Assembly: GCF_019645815.1 (NCBI RefSeq)
Contig: NZ_CP080997.1
Span: 4,530,880-4,594,879, forward strand
Direction: 5' to 3'
DNA from: Mycolicibacter heraklionensis
GTDB taxonomy: Bacteria; Actinomycetota; Actinomycetes; Mycobacteriales; Mycobacteriaceae
Length of the DNA: 64,000 nt
The notes below the pieces were generated by a model. It saw only the letters and a program-made list of their open reading frames with translations. It was not told the origin of the DNA and did not search any database. The position numbers and the translations under genes were made by a program. Shown piece by piece: positions 33,772 to 41,903 of the stretch; positions within the stretch are counted from its first letter, which is position 1; every line of letters starts with the position of its first letter.

Positions 33772-34362
33772 TCACAGCAGCCCCGACCGCAACACGTCGC
33801 CGGCCAGCCCGGCCACCACCGGCACGATGCCCAGGCACACGAATGCGGGCAGGAAGCACAGTCCGAGCGGCCCGGCGATCAGCACTCCGGCCCGCTCCGC
33901 AGCGGCGGTGGCCGTATGCGCGGCCTCGTCGCGGCACTGTGCGGCCAGTTCGCCGAGCCCGACGGCCAGCGCAGCACCGGAGGACCCCGACCGTCTCGCC
34001 AGGCGCAGCACCGCGGTGGTGGTCGGGTCGAGTGCCCTGGCAGCCGGACCGCTCGGCGCCGACCAGGCGACGCCCGGTTCGGCACCCAGCGCCAGCAGGT
34101 CGGCGCCGCGGCGCAAGGCCCCGGCCAAGTGCGGCGGCGCGTGCCGGGCGGTGGCCGCGGCCGCACCGGAGACAGACATCCCCGCGGTCAAGCAGAGCGC
34201 GAACACGTCCAGGTCGGCGGCCACCGCCAGCGCGTCGGTGCCCGGCACTGCCCGGCGGGGCGGCGGATGGTTGGGCCGGGGCAGCCCGGCCCGCGTCCGC
34301 ACCGTCGCCGGTCCGGCGGCGGCAAGCAGTGCCGCAGCCAGCAAGATCGCGGCGGCAGTCAT
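33772..34362 (-). CDS. TadC-like pilus assembly membrane protein (type II secretion F)
   Basis: 196 residues; hydrophobic N-terminus (AAAILLAAALLAAAG), a T2SSF domain (LDVFALCLTAGMSVSGA at ~50-66, GLGELAAQCRDEAAHTATAAAERA) and a C-terminal hydrophobic pair (VLIAGPLGLCFLPAFVCLG). With its neighbour it should form the inner-membrane platform of the pilus. Starts inside the stop of the TadB-like gene (ATGA). Only the C-terminal half of a full TadC is present, which is usual for this mycobacterial cluster. Confidence 0.85.
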   Translation of the reverse strand: MTAAAILLAAALLAAAGPATVRTRAGLPRPNHPPPRRAVPGTDALAVAADLDVFALCLTAGMSVSGAAAATARHAPPHLAGALRRGADLLALGAEPGVAWSAPSGPAARALDPTTTAVLRLARRSGSSGAALAVGLGELAAQCRDEAAHTATAAAERAGVLIAGPLGLCFLPAFVCLGIVPVVAGLAGDVLRSGLL

Positions 34363-35165
34363 GTGACCGCCTGCGCGGTGATCCGGTCCGACCACAGCAG
34401 CCCGACGCAGACCAGGCCCACCCCGACCAGCGCCAGCACCCCACCCGCTCCGCCGAGGAGAAAGGCGACCGGGCGGGCTCCGATCAACTGACCCAGCAGC
34501 ACACCGAGCAGCGGCAGACCGGCCAGGAGCGTCGCCGAGGCGCGGGCGCCGGCCATGCCCGCTTCGGCCCGCGCCGAGAACCTTTGCCGGGCAGTGATAT
34601 CGCGTTGCGCGGCGTGCATCAGGGTGGCGATCGCCACGCCGTGCTGTCCGCCGAGTTGCCAGTAGGCGGCGAGCCGCTCCCACTGCGAGGGCAGCGCCGA
34701 GGATGCGGCCGCATCACGCAGGCCGGTCGCGACGTCGGCCCCAAGCCGGGCCCGGGCGGCGACGCCGCCCAGACCGGCGGCCACCGCGGGATGGTGGGAT
34801 TCTGCGGCCGCAATGGCGAATGCCCGCACCGGATGCGCTCCGACGCGCAGCTCACCAGCCAGGGCATCCAAGGCAGTCTCCAAGGCGCGCGATTCCGCGA
34901 CGGCCCGGCGGCGGCGCAGGCCACGGCGGTGACGCAGGGCGGCAGTGGCCCCCAACAGGACTCCGGCCAGCCACGTGCTGAGCGGCAGGGCCAGCGCAGC
35001 CAGTACAGCGGCGCCGGCCACCGTGCCGATGAGGCTCCACCCGCCGGCCCGCCGGGCGGCCCGGCCGCCAGGCGCGCGACCGTTCGGTGCGATGCGGCGG
35101 CGCGGCGAAACTCCGAGCAGCGCCGCCGCGGCCAAGGCCAGTGCGGCGGCCACCGGGCCGCTCAC
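34359..35165 (-). CDS. TadB-like pilus assembly membrane protein (type II secretion F)
   Basis: 268 residues from a GTG overlapping the ATPase stop (GTGA). Two N-terminal hydrophobic segments, a cytoplasmic T2SSF domain (ALETALDALAGELRVGAHP, ~88-106; YWQLGGQHGVAIATLM), then two C-terminal membrane helices (LLAGLPLLGVLLGQLIG; LGGAGGVLALVGVGLVCVG). Works with the TadC-like protein and the CpaF ATPase to extrude the pilus. Corresponds to Rv3658c. Confidence 0.87.
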   Translation of the reverse strand: MSGPVAAALALAAAALLGVSPRRRIAPNGRAPGGRAARRAGGWSLIGTVAGAAVLAALALPLSTWLAGVLLGATAALRHRRGLRRRRAVAESRALETALDALAGELRVGAHPVRAFAIAAAESHHPAVAAGLGGVAARARLGADVATGLRDAAASSALPSQWERLAAYWQLGGQHGVAIATLMHAAQRDITARQRFSARAEAGMAGARASATLLAGLPLLGVLLGQLIGARPVAFLLGGAGGVLALVGVGLVCVGLLWSDRITAQAVT

Positions 35166-36346
35166 GCGGGCATCCGATCGCGCAGCAGGGCACGGAATTC
35201 GACGGCCTGGTCGGTCAGTCCACGCCCGGCCTGCCACACCGGCGCGGCCTGCACGTGGCCCGCGGCGGTGCGGCGCAGCATCGAGATGTCGGTGAGCCGG
35301 CGTTTGCCGTCGCGGTCTCGCGCGACGTGCACCAGTACCTGGACGGCCGCCGCCAGCTGGCTGTGCAGGCCCGCACGGTCCAGACCACCCAGTGCGGCAA
35401 GCGCTTCCAGGCGGGCCGGGACTTCGGCCGGGCTGTTGGCGTGTACGGTTCCCGCGCCCCCGTCATGGCCGGTGTTCAATGCGGCAAGCAAGTCGACCAC
35501 TTCGGCGCCCCGGACCTCACCGACCACCAACCGATCCGGCCGCATCCGCAGCGCCTGCCGGACCAGCTCGCGCAACCCCACCTCGCCGGCGCCTTCGACG
35601 TTGGCCGCGCGCGCCACCAGCCTGACCAGATGCGGGTGGCGGGGCTGCAATTCGGGGGCGTCCTCGACGCAGACCACCCGCTCGCCTTCGCCGACCGCGC
35701 CGAGCAGGGCGGCCAGCACGGTTGTCTTGCCGGCGCCGGTGCCCCCGGAGACCAGAAACGCCAGCCGAGCGGCGATGATGTCGGCCAGCAGGGCCGCCGC
35801 GGCCGGCGCGATGGCGCCCGTGGCCGTCAGTGCGGCGAGGTCTTGGGTGGCCGGGCGCAGGACCCGCAGCGACAGGCACGTCCCGTCGGCCGCAACGGGC
35901 GGCAGGATCGCGTGCAGGCGCACGGTGAACTCACCGGTGCCTCCGACGTTGAAGCCGTGCAACTGCCCGTCGACCCAGGGCTGGGCGTCGTCGAGTCGAC
36001 GGCCCGCAGCCACCGCCAGGCGTTGAGCCAGCCGACGCACAGCCGGTTCATCGGCGAACCGAATCTCGCTGCGCCGCAAGCCCGTCCCGTCGTCAACCCA
36101 CACCGCATCGGGGGCCGTGACCAGGACGTCGGTGGTGCCCGACGCGCACAACAGTGGTTCCAGCACCCCGGCGCCGGTCAGTTCGGTCTGCAGGACCCGC
36201 AGACTCGACAGCATCTCGGTATCGCCGAGCACCCCACCGGATTCGGCCCGGATCGCGGCGGCCACGGTCTGTGGGCGCAACTCTGACGATCCCCCGGACT
36301 CCGACGCCAGCCGCTCCCGGACCCGGTCGATCAGCGAATCCCTCAT
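35162..36346 (-). CDS. CpaF/TadA-type pilus assembly ATPase
   Basis: 394 residues. N-terminal helical domain, then the secretion ATPase core: Walker A SGGTGAGKTT (200-209), Asp box VCVEDAPELQ, Walker B/His-box region RMRPDRLVVGEVRGAE, and TVHANSP. Such hexameric ATPases power polymerisation of Flp-type pili. ATG overlaps the stop of the upstream gene (ATGA) and its own stop overlaps the TadB-like start, so the operon is translationally coupled. Corresponds to Rv3659c. Confidence 0.93.
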   Translation of the reverse strand: MRDSLIDRVRERLASESGGSSELRPQTVAAAIRAESGGVLGDTEMLSSLRVLQTELTGAGVLEPLLCASGTTDVLVTAPDAVWVDDGTGLRRSEIRFADEPAVRRLAQRLAVAAGRRLDDAQPWVDGQLHGFNVGGTGEFTVRLHAILPPVAADGTCLSLRVLRPATQDLAALTATGAIAPAAAALLADIIAARLAFLVSGGTGAGKTTVLAALLGAVGEGERVVCVEDAPELQPRHPHLVRLVARAANVEGAGEVGLRELVRQALRMRPDRLVVGEVRGAEVVDLLAALNTGHDGGAGTVHANSPAEVPARLEALAALGGLDRAGLHSQLAAAVQVLVHVARDRDGKRRLTDISMLRRTAAGHVQAAPVWQAGRGLTDQAVEFRALLRDRMPA

Positions 36347-37425
36347 GAAGCCAGGACTTTCCGCTGGGGCAACATTTCGATGACCCGGCCGGCCGCGACC
36401 GCCAGCGCGGAGCGGCGATGCAACCGCAGCCTCTCGTGTTCGAGCCGCTCCGCCAGCCGAGGCTCGGCCCGCACTGCGGCCAACAGCGGCAGTCCGACGA
36501 TCTCTGCCAACTCCACGGCCCGGAGTCCGCCGGGGGCCGGCCCGCGCACCACCAGGCCGACGTTGGGGTTCACCGCGCGCAGGCGCGGCACGAGCGCGGC
36601 ACCGGCCGCGCAGGACCGTACGTCGCACGGACTGACCACCACGACGAGATCGGCAGCGCTCAGTGCGCCCTCGACCGGGTCGGCCCACGCGCGGGGCAGG
36701 TCGCAGACCACGGTGACCCCGCCACGACGGCCCGCGTCCACGACCGCGTCGACGGCGCCGGCTTCGACCTCGGTGGGCTCATGGCCCGACTCGCCCCGCC
36801 GGGCGCCCGACAGGACACTCACCCCATCCCGGCGGGGCAGCGCTGCGCGCAGCGCCGGCCAGGTCAACCGCCCGCTGTGCTGCGTCAGGTCGCGCCAGCG
36901 CAGGCCGCCGGCATTTTCGGTGCCTACCAGCAGATCGATACCCCCGCCCCACGCGTCGAGGTCGAGCAACAGCGCATCGCCTGCGCGCTGGGCCAGCGCC
37001 GTTGCCAACAGTGACGCGCCCGCGCCGCCACGTGCGCCGATCACCGCGATGACGTCGCCGCGGCGCGCCCCATCCCGGGCCGACTCGCCGGCTTCGGCCA
37101 GCTCGGCCACCAGCTCGTTGCCTTCGGCGGGCAGCGCCAGGACCCGTTGCGCCCCGACGGCGACACCGGCTTGCCAGGTGAGGGTGGTGGGCTGGCCGCT
37201 GGTGAGCACAACGACATGGGGGCGGCGCGGCAGCCGGACCGGGCCGCAGCGGGCGGCCGCCTGCTCGTCGAGCACCACGGCCGCAGCAGCCGACCAGGCC
37301 CTGCGGTTCGGTATCTCGGCGCCGAGGTGGATGACGCGGACACCCACCGCCGCGGCCACCCGGTCCAGTTCGTCGCGCAACACCGACGGGGTGACGAGGG
37401 CCAACAGGCCGGTGGTTGCGCTCAC
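36343..37425 (-). CDS. ssd: MinD/CpaE-like P-loop protein (septum site-determining, Ssd)
   Basis: 360 residues from a GTG. An N-terminal receiver-like domain of ~125 residues without a phospho-aspartate motif precedes a ParA/MinD-type ATPase fold whose P-loop reads GARGGAGASLLA, a deviant Walker A without the final Lys-Thr/Ser, followed by LLLDLDAWGGGID. In M. tuberculosis the homologue (Rv3660c) influences septum formation; in tad clusters the equivalent CpaE places the pilus machine. First gene of the seven-gene minus-strand operon. The 186 bp between its start and 6C sRNA should hold its promoter; none was clearly recognised. Confidence 0.88.
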   Translation of the reverse strand: MSATTGLLALVTPSVLRDELDRVAAAVGVRVIHLGAEIPNRRAWSAAAAVVLDEQAAARCGPVRLPRRPHVVVLTSGQPTTLTWQAGVAVGAQRVLALPAEGNELVAELAEAGESARDGARRGDVIAVIGARGGAGASLLATALAQRAGDALLLDLDAWGGGIDLLVGTENAGGLRWRDLTQHSGRLTWPALRAALPRRDGVSVLSGARRGESGHEPTEVEAGAVDAVVDAGRRGGVTVVCDLPRAWADPVEGALSAADLVVVVSPCDVRSCAAGAALVPRLRAVNPNVGLVVRGPAPGGLRAVELAEIVGLPLLAAVRAEPRLAERLEHERLRLHRRSALAVAAGRVIEMLPQRKVLAS

Positions 37426-37610
37426 CGCCTCACCGTGACGCGGCGGCCCCCATCACGCCACCCAATACCGGGCAAGTGTGGATGAAATTCCGGACTGTGG
37501 AGAACTTCGAGTTATGTGCTACCGGACAAACCAAACTAATGGTATGAAAAGCCAGATCTATAACACGTTCCAGTCAACGGGAGGGGGCTCCGGCGAACAA
37601 ATTACCGGTT

Positions 37611-37705
37611 AAAAAAGACGACCCCCGCCAGGGGGGGAGGAGGCGGAGGTCGTCGCGTATCAACCCCGGGGGGTCGGGCCGATACACCCTCAGCATAAGC
37701 CGAGT
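37611..37705 (-). ncRNA. 6C small RNA (B11 type)
   Basis: About 95 nt. Two stem-loops with C-rich loops: one closed by GTATC/GATAC with six C in the loop, the second a 13-bp stem GACGACCTCCGCC / GGCGGGGGTCGTC (one mismatch) with seven C, followed by TTTTTT, which is also its intrinsic terminator. A -10 box TATAGT (37712-37717) lies 6 nt ahead of the inferred start. Size, structure and place between the ssd and HAD phosphatase genes match the actinobacterial 6C RNA (B11 in M. tuberculosis), which base-pairs with target mRNAs through its C-rich loops. Confidence 0.93.
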
Positions 37706-37711
37706 GATGCC

Positions 37712-37717
37712 ACTATA
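37712..37717 (-). promoter_or_regulatory. -10 box of 6C RNA (TATAGT)
   Basis: Five of six matches to TATAAT on the minus strand. A TTGCGC 19 bp upstream is a possible weak -35. Confidence 0.65.
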
Positions 37718-37840
37718 CACACGACAGGGTGGTCCGGCGCAAGTGTTTGCAAGTGTTGCTATCAAATGGCGACCCATATCTCGCACTACGTGTGAAGTGC
37801 TCTTTCTGCCGTAGCACCGGGCTGACCGACCTCCCGGACC

Positions 37841-37846
37841 TATGCT
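37841..37846 (+). promoter_or_regulatory. -10 hexamer TATGCT of the HAD phosphatase gene
   Basis: Six nucleotides before the GTG at 37853, supporting a leaderless start there rather than at the GTG of 37847. Confidence 0.45.
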
Positions 37847-37852
37847 GTGGCG

Positions 37853-38719
37853 GTGTCCGCAACCACCCCGCAGCCGCAGTCACCGCCTACCTCACCTGCG
37901 GCCCCTGCCGACCTCGCCGGGACTCCGCGAACCCGCACCGCAGCCTTCCTGGACCTCGACCAGACGGTCATCGCGAAGTCCAGCGCGCTGGCGTTCAGCA
38001 AACCCTTTATGGATCAGGGACTGATCAATCGCCGCACCGTGCTCAAGTCGAGTTACGCGCAATTCCTGATGCTGTTGTCCGGCGCCGACCACGATCAGAT
38101 GGAGCGGATGCGCGCCCACCTGACCAACATGTGCACCGGCTGGAACGTGGAACAGGTCAAGGCGATCGTCAACGAGACGATGCACGACATCGTCACGCCG
38201 CTGATCTTCGCGGAGGCGGCCGAGTTGATCGCCGACCACAAACTCTGCGGTCGCGACGTGGTGGTGGTCTCGGCCTCCGGGGAGGAGATCGTGGCGCCCA
38301 TCGCCCGGGCGCTGGGGGCAACCCACGCCATGGCGACCCGGATGGTGGTCGCCGACGGCAAGTACACCGGCGAGATCGCGTTCTACTGCTACGGCGAAGG
38401 CAAGGTGCAGGCCATCCGCGAGCTGGCCGCCCGCGAGGGCTACCCGCTGGAGCACTGCTACGCCTACTCGGACTCGATCACCGACCTGCCGATGCTGCAG
38501 GTGGTCGGGCATCCGTCGGCGGTGAACCCCGACCGCGCACTGCGCAAAGAAGCGATCGCCAACGGCTGGCCGGTGCTGACCTTCTCGCGACCGGTCTCGC
38601 TGCGTGACCGCATCCCGGCGCCGTCCGGCGCGGCGCTGGCCACCACCGCCGCAGTCGGTGTCAGCGCGCTGGCTGCCGGCGCCCTGACCTACTCGCTGCT
38701 ACGCCGACTGGCGCCCTGA
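37853..38719 (+). CDS. HAD-family phosphatase, SerB-like (Rv3661 type)
   Basis: 288 residues. HAD motif I FLDLDQTVIAKSS (~32-44) with the two catalytic aspartates, motif II VVVSASGEEIV, and motif III/IV YSDSITDLPML with VGHPSAVNPD. The HAD-IB/SerB-like subfamily removes phosphate from phosphoserine-like or lipid substrates; the C-terminal hydrophobic helix (ALATTAAVGVSALAAGALT) suggests membrane attachment, which a soluble phosphoserine phosphatase would not have. Flanked on one side by 6C RNA and on the other by Ms1 RNA. True substrate unknown. Confidence 0.88.
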   Translation: MSATTPQPQSPPTSPAAPADLAGTPRTRTAAFLDLDQTVIAKSSALAFSKPFMDQGLINRRTVLKSSYAQFLMLLSGADHDQMERMRAHLTNMCTGWNVEQVKAIVNETMHDIVTPLIFAEAAELIADHKLCGRDVVVVSASGEEIVAPIARALGATHAMATRMVVADGKYTGEIAFYCYGEGKVQAIRELAAREGYPLEHCYAYSDSITDLPMLQVVGHPSAVNPDRALRKEAIANGWPVLTFSRPVSLRDRIPAPSGAALATTAAVGVSALAAGALTYSLLRRLAP

Positions 38720-38786
38720 TCGAACGCCCAGCAAACACCACTGGTCACAATCCGATGACGCGGTACACGCCGTATGCGATTGGCCC

Positions 38787-38815
38787 TTGCTGTGCCGTGC
38801 GTCACGTAGTACAAA
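38787..38815 (+). promoter_or_regulatory. Promoter of Ms1 sRNA
   Basis: TTGCTG (38787-38792), a 17-bp spacer, then TACAAA (38810-38815). The inferred start is near 38822. Confidence 0.6.
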
Positions 38816-38821
38816 GGAAGC

Positions 38822-39122
38822 ACGGAAGCCGGCAAGGCCAGGGTCGACCCGGAAGAGAAGGATCGATCTCCCGAGCCGCACTTCCCAGTACGGAGAACGG
38901 TACCCACGCGGAGCCACAGCCGCGAAGATGGCAGAAGTGTTGCGGGCCTGCGTAATTGCGGAACGTGATCGGTGTCGCCAGCCCTTTGGGTGGGGCTGCA
39001 GCCGAAGAACACCGCAGGAGCGCCGAGGCCACCCACGCAGCCCAAGTTGGACGCTTGGTAACCGTGTACCGTACTAGCGGGCGGCGAGCCGAATCCTTCG
39101 GAGCGCCGCCCGCTTCGTCTTT
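38822..39122 (+). ncRNA. Ms1 small RNA (MTS2823 type, RNA-polymerase-binding)
   Basis: A 436-bp gap between the HAD phosphatase and the Rv3662c-type gene contains a promoter at 38787-38815 and a strong intrinsic terminator at 39076-39122, defining an RNA of about 300 nt. No protein frame is convincing. In M. tuberculosis and M. smegmatis the same gap encodes Ms1/MTS2823, an abundant ~300-nt stationary-phase RNA that binds core RNA polymerase in the way 6S RNA binds holoenzyme. Identification rests on synteny, size, promoter and terminator; I did not compare sequences. Confidence 0.75.
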
Positions 39123-39123
39123 C
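39076..39123 (+). terminator. Intrinsic terminator of Ms1
   Basis: Perfect 11-bp stem AGCGGGCGGCG / CGCCGCCCGCT, 17-nt loop that itself contains CCGAATCCTTCGG, followed by TCGTCTTTCC. Confidence 0.88.
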
Positions 39124-39155
39124 CTGGGCCTTCATCGAGCGGCCCGGATCAGCGC

Positions 39156-39914
39156 CTAGCGCCCGGCCTCAGCAATCCCCAGCGCATCGAGCGCACCGGT
39201 GCGCATCGCGCCGCAACACAGCAGCAGCCAGGCGGTGACACCCTCGGCTGAGCCGCTCGCGAAGTCCGCCGCCGCCCGCCGGTAGTCACGCGCCTTGCGC
39301 ATCCAAGTCACCTCGGGCACCCCCAGCCCATGGCGGTCCAACCCGCTGGCGATGGTGACCAGCCGGGCCGCGCCGCGGGCCACTACGCCGTCGGCACTAC
39401 CGAACGGCGCCAGCGTCAGCAGCTCGCCGTGCACCACCGCGGCGAAAACCGGGGCCGCCACCGACGTGCCGCCGGTGGCCAGGTCGGCCAGCATCTCCAG
39501 CCGGCGGCCGACGGCAGCACCGCCCTCGGGCCGGCCGAGGCGCTCCTCCTCGACGAGATCCGCGGCGGCCAACACGTGCAGCCGAGCCAAGGCCTGCAGC
39601 GGTGCGCGCCGCCACACCTCGACCAGCGTGGTCTCCCCGCCCTCCAGAGCCTGGGCCACCCGCAGGGCACCGGCGAACACCGGGTCGGAGGTGGCGGCGG
39701 CGTCCACGGCCGCTGGCCCCCCGTCGAGCACCGACGACGCCCGCGCCGCCCGCAGGGAAGCCTCCGCGGCGCTGACCGGCCAGCCCCGCATATTGGTCTT
39801 GTGCCGGTGCACCCGAGCCAGCTCGTCGCGGACCTGCTCACTGGCATCGGCGACACCGGGCAACTGGACTAACGGGGCCAGTGGATCCTCCGCAGTGGTC
39901 ACGGGCTGTGACAC
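39156..39914 (-). CDS. Conserved mycobacterial protein of unknown function (Rv3662c type)
   Basis: 252 residues from the GTG at 39914. All-alpha, Ala-rich, without membrane segment; landmarks are HRHKTNMRGWPVSAAEASLRAARASS (about 38-63, Fic-like or HTH-free) and LEMLADLATGG. No catalytic motif was recognised. The frame continues 63 codons upstream into acs, so the start was chosen by the divergent acs promoter. Divergent from acs with 28 bp between the starts, suggesting shared regulation. Confidence 0.8.
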   Translation of the reverse strand: MSQPVTTAEDPLAPLVQLPGVADASEQVRDELARVHRHKTNMRGWPVSAAEASLRAARASSVLDGGPAAVDAAATSDPVFAGALRVAQALEGGETTLVEVWRRAPLQALARLHVLAAADLVEEERLGRPEGGAAVGRRLEMLADLATGGTSVAAPVFAAVVHGELLTLAPFGSADGVVARGAARLVTIASGLDRHGLGVPEVTWMRKARDYRRAAADFASGSAEGVTAWLLLCCGAMRTGALDALGIAEAGR

Positions 39915-39929
39915 TACCGTCGAGGTGAT

Positions 39930-39935
39930 TAGGCT
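39930..39935 (+). promoter_or_regulatory. -10 hexamer TAGGCT of acs
   Basis: Seven nucleotides before the GTG at 39943; consistent with a leaderless acs mRNA. Confidence 0.45.
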
Positions 39936-39942
39936 CCTGACC

Positions 39943-41895
39943 GTGACCGCAACCCCTGCCGCTTCAGCGCCGTCGTACCCGCCCTCCGCCGAGTTCGCCG
40001 CCCAGGCCAACGCGGGTCCCGAGTTGTACCGCGCAGCCGAGTCCGATCGGCTCGCGTTCTGGGCCGAGCAGGCCAACCGGTTGAGCTGGGCAACGCCCTT
40101 CACCGAGGTGCTCGACTACGCAGACGCCCCGTTCGCGCGCTGGTTCGCCGACGGCAAGCTCAACGTCGCCTACAACTGCGTGGATCGCCACGTGGAGGCC
40201 GGCCACGGCGACCGGGTGGCGATCCACTGGGAGGGCGAGCCGAGCGGGGACGCCCGCACCATCACCTACGCGGACCTGCAGGCCGAGGTCTCCCGGGCGG
40301 CCAACGCGCTGACCGAACTCGGCCTGGTCGCCGGTGACCGCGTGGCGATTTATCTGCCGATGATCCCCGAGGCGGTCGTCGCGATGCTGGCGTGCGCGCG
40401 CCTGGGCGTGCTGCACACCGTGGTATTCGCCGGGTTCTCCGCGCATGCGCTGCGGTCTCGCATCGACGACGCGCAGGCGAAGCTGGTGATCACCTCCGAT
40501 GGGCAGTTCCGTCGGGGACAGCCGGCGCCGCTGAAACCCGCGGTCGATGAGGCGGTCGCGGAGGCTGAAACCGTCGAGCATGTGCTGGTGGTGCGTCGCA
40601 CCGGTGTTGAGGTGTCCTGGACGCCGGACCGCGACCTGTGGTGGCACGACGTGGTGGAGTCGGCCTCACCGCAGCACACCCCCGAGGCGTTCGAGGCCGA
40701 GCAGCCGCTGTTCCTGCTCTACACGTCGGGGACCACCGGCAAGCCGAAGGGCATCATGCACACCAGCGGTGGCTACCTGACCCAGGCCGCCTACACGCAC
40801 CATTACGTCTTCGACCTCAAGGCCGCCTCCGACGTGTTCTGGTGCACCGCCGACGTCGGGTGGGTCACCGGGCACACCTACGCGGTGTACGGGCCGCTGG
40901 CCAACGGCGCCACCGAGGTGATCTACGAGGGCACCCCGGACTTCCCGGACCACCACCGACACTTCCAGATCATCGAAAAGTACGGTGTGACAATCTATTA
41001 CACCGCACCGACGTTGATCCGAACGTTTATGAAGTGGGGCCGCGAGATCCCCGACGCGCACGATCTGTCCAGCCTGCGGCTGTTGGGTTCAGTCGGTGAA
41101 CCGATCAACCCGGAGGCCTGGCGCTGGTACCGGCGGGTGATCGGCGCGGACGCCGTCCCGGTGGTCGACACCTGGTGGCAGACCGAAACCGGCGCGGCGA
41201 TGATCACCCCGCTGCCCGGTGTGGCCGCGGCCAAGCCGGGCGCCGCGATGACGCCGCTGCCCGGGATTTCCGCGCGCATTGTCGACGATCACGGTGATCT
41301 GTTGACTCCGAATGAGACTGCCGGGGAACCGGTGTCGGGCTACCTGGTGATCGACCAGCCGTGGCCGTCGATGACCCGCGGGATCTGGGGTGACCCGGAG
41401 CGTTTCATCGAGACCTACTGGTCGCGGTTCGCCGAGCAGGGCTGGTACTTCGCCGGCGACGGCGCCCGCTACGACGCCGACGGCGACATCTGGGTATTGG
41501 GCCGGATCGATGACGTGATGAACGTGTCCGGGCACCGCATCTCCACCGCCGAGGTGGAGTCCGCGCTGGTCAGCCATGAGGCGGTGGCCGAGGCCGCCGT
41601 GGTCGGCGCTATCGATGAGCAGACCGGCCAACGGATCTGTGCGTTCGTGGTGCTGGCGGCGTCCCACAGCCACGTGGGCGGCACGATCGTCGACGAGCTG
41701 CGCGAGCGCGTGACCGTGGAGATCTCGCCGATCGCCAAGCCCCGCAACGTCCATATCGTCCCGGAGCTGCCCAAGACCCGCAGCGGCAAGATCATGCGGC
41801 GGCTGCTGCGCGACATCGCCGACGGCCGTGAACTCGGCGACACCTCAACCCTGGTGGACCCCGGCGTCTTCGACGCGATCCGGGCGGCCGATTAG
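39943..41895 (+). CDS. acs: Acetyl-CoA synthetase
   Basis: 650 residues, normal length. Adenylate-forming motifs YTSGTTGKPKG (~260) and WWQTETG, and the C-terminal KTRSGKIMRRLLRD whose Lys is the site reversibly acetylated by the cAMP-dependent acetyltransferase in mycobacteria. It activates acetate to acetyl-CoA via acetyl-AMP. Crp and an adenylate cyclase are encoded in the same window, which fits cAMP control of acetate use. The GTG start follows a TAGGCT hexamer. The dpp peptide-transport operon that precedes acs in M. tuberculosis is absent. Confidence 0.97.
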   Translation: MTATPAASAPSYPPSAEFAAQANAGPELYRAAESDRLAFWAEQANRLSWATPFTEVLDYADAPFARWFADGKLNVAYNCVDRHVEAGHGDRVAIHWEGEPSGDARTITYADLQAEVSRAANALTELGLVAGDRVAIYLPMIPEAVVAMLACARLGVLHTVVFAGFSAHALRSRIDDAQAKLVITSDGQFRRGQPAPLKPAVDEAVAEAETVEHVLVVRRTGVEVSWTPDRDLWWHDVVESASPQHTPEAFEAEQPLFLLYTSGTTGKPKGIMHTSGGYLTQAAYTHHYVFDLKAASDVFWCTADVGWVTGHTYAVYGPLANGATEVIYEGTPDFPDHHRHFQIIEKYGVTIYYTAPTLIRTFMKWGREIPDAHDLSSLRLLGSVGEPINPEAWRWYRRVIGADAVPVVDTWWQTETGAAMITPLPGVAAAKPGAAMTPLPGISARIVDDHGDLLTPNETAGEPVSGYLVIDQPWPSMTRGIWGDPERFIETYWSRFAEQGWYFAGDGARYDADGDIWVLGRIDDVMNVSGHRISTAEVESALVSHEAVAEAAVVGAIDEQTGQRICAFVVLAASHSHVGGTIVDELRERVTVEISPIAKPRNVHIVPELPKTRSGKIMRRLLRDIADGRELGDTSTLVDPGVFDAIRAAD

Positions 41896-41903
41896 CTCGT
41901 CAG

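Larger units (their letters stand above)
37426..37846. other. Intergenic region with 6C sRNA (421 bp)
   Basis: Contains the 6C RNA with its promoter and terminator, the leader of the ssd operon on the minus strand, and the start region of the HAD phosphatase on the plus strand. No protein-coding gene is supported; a 70-codon minus-strand frame here runs through the sRNA. Confidence 0.7.
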
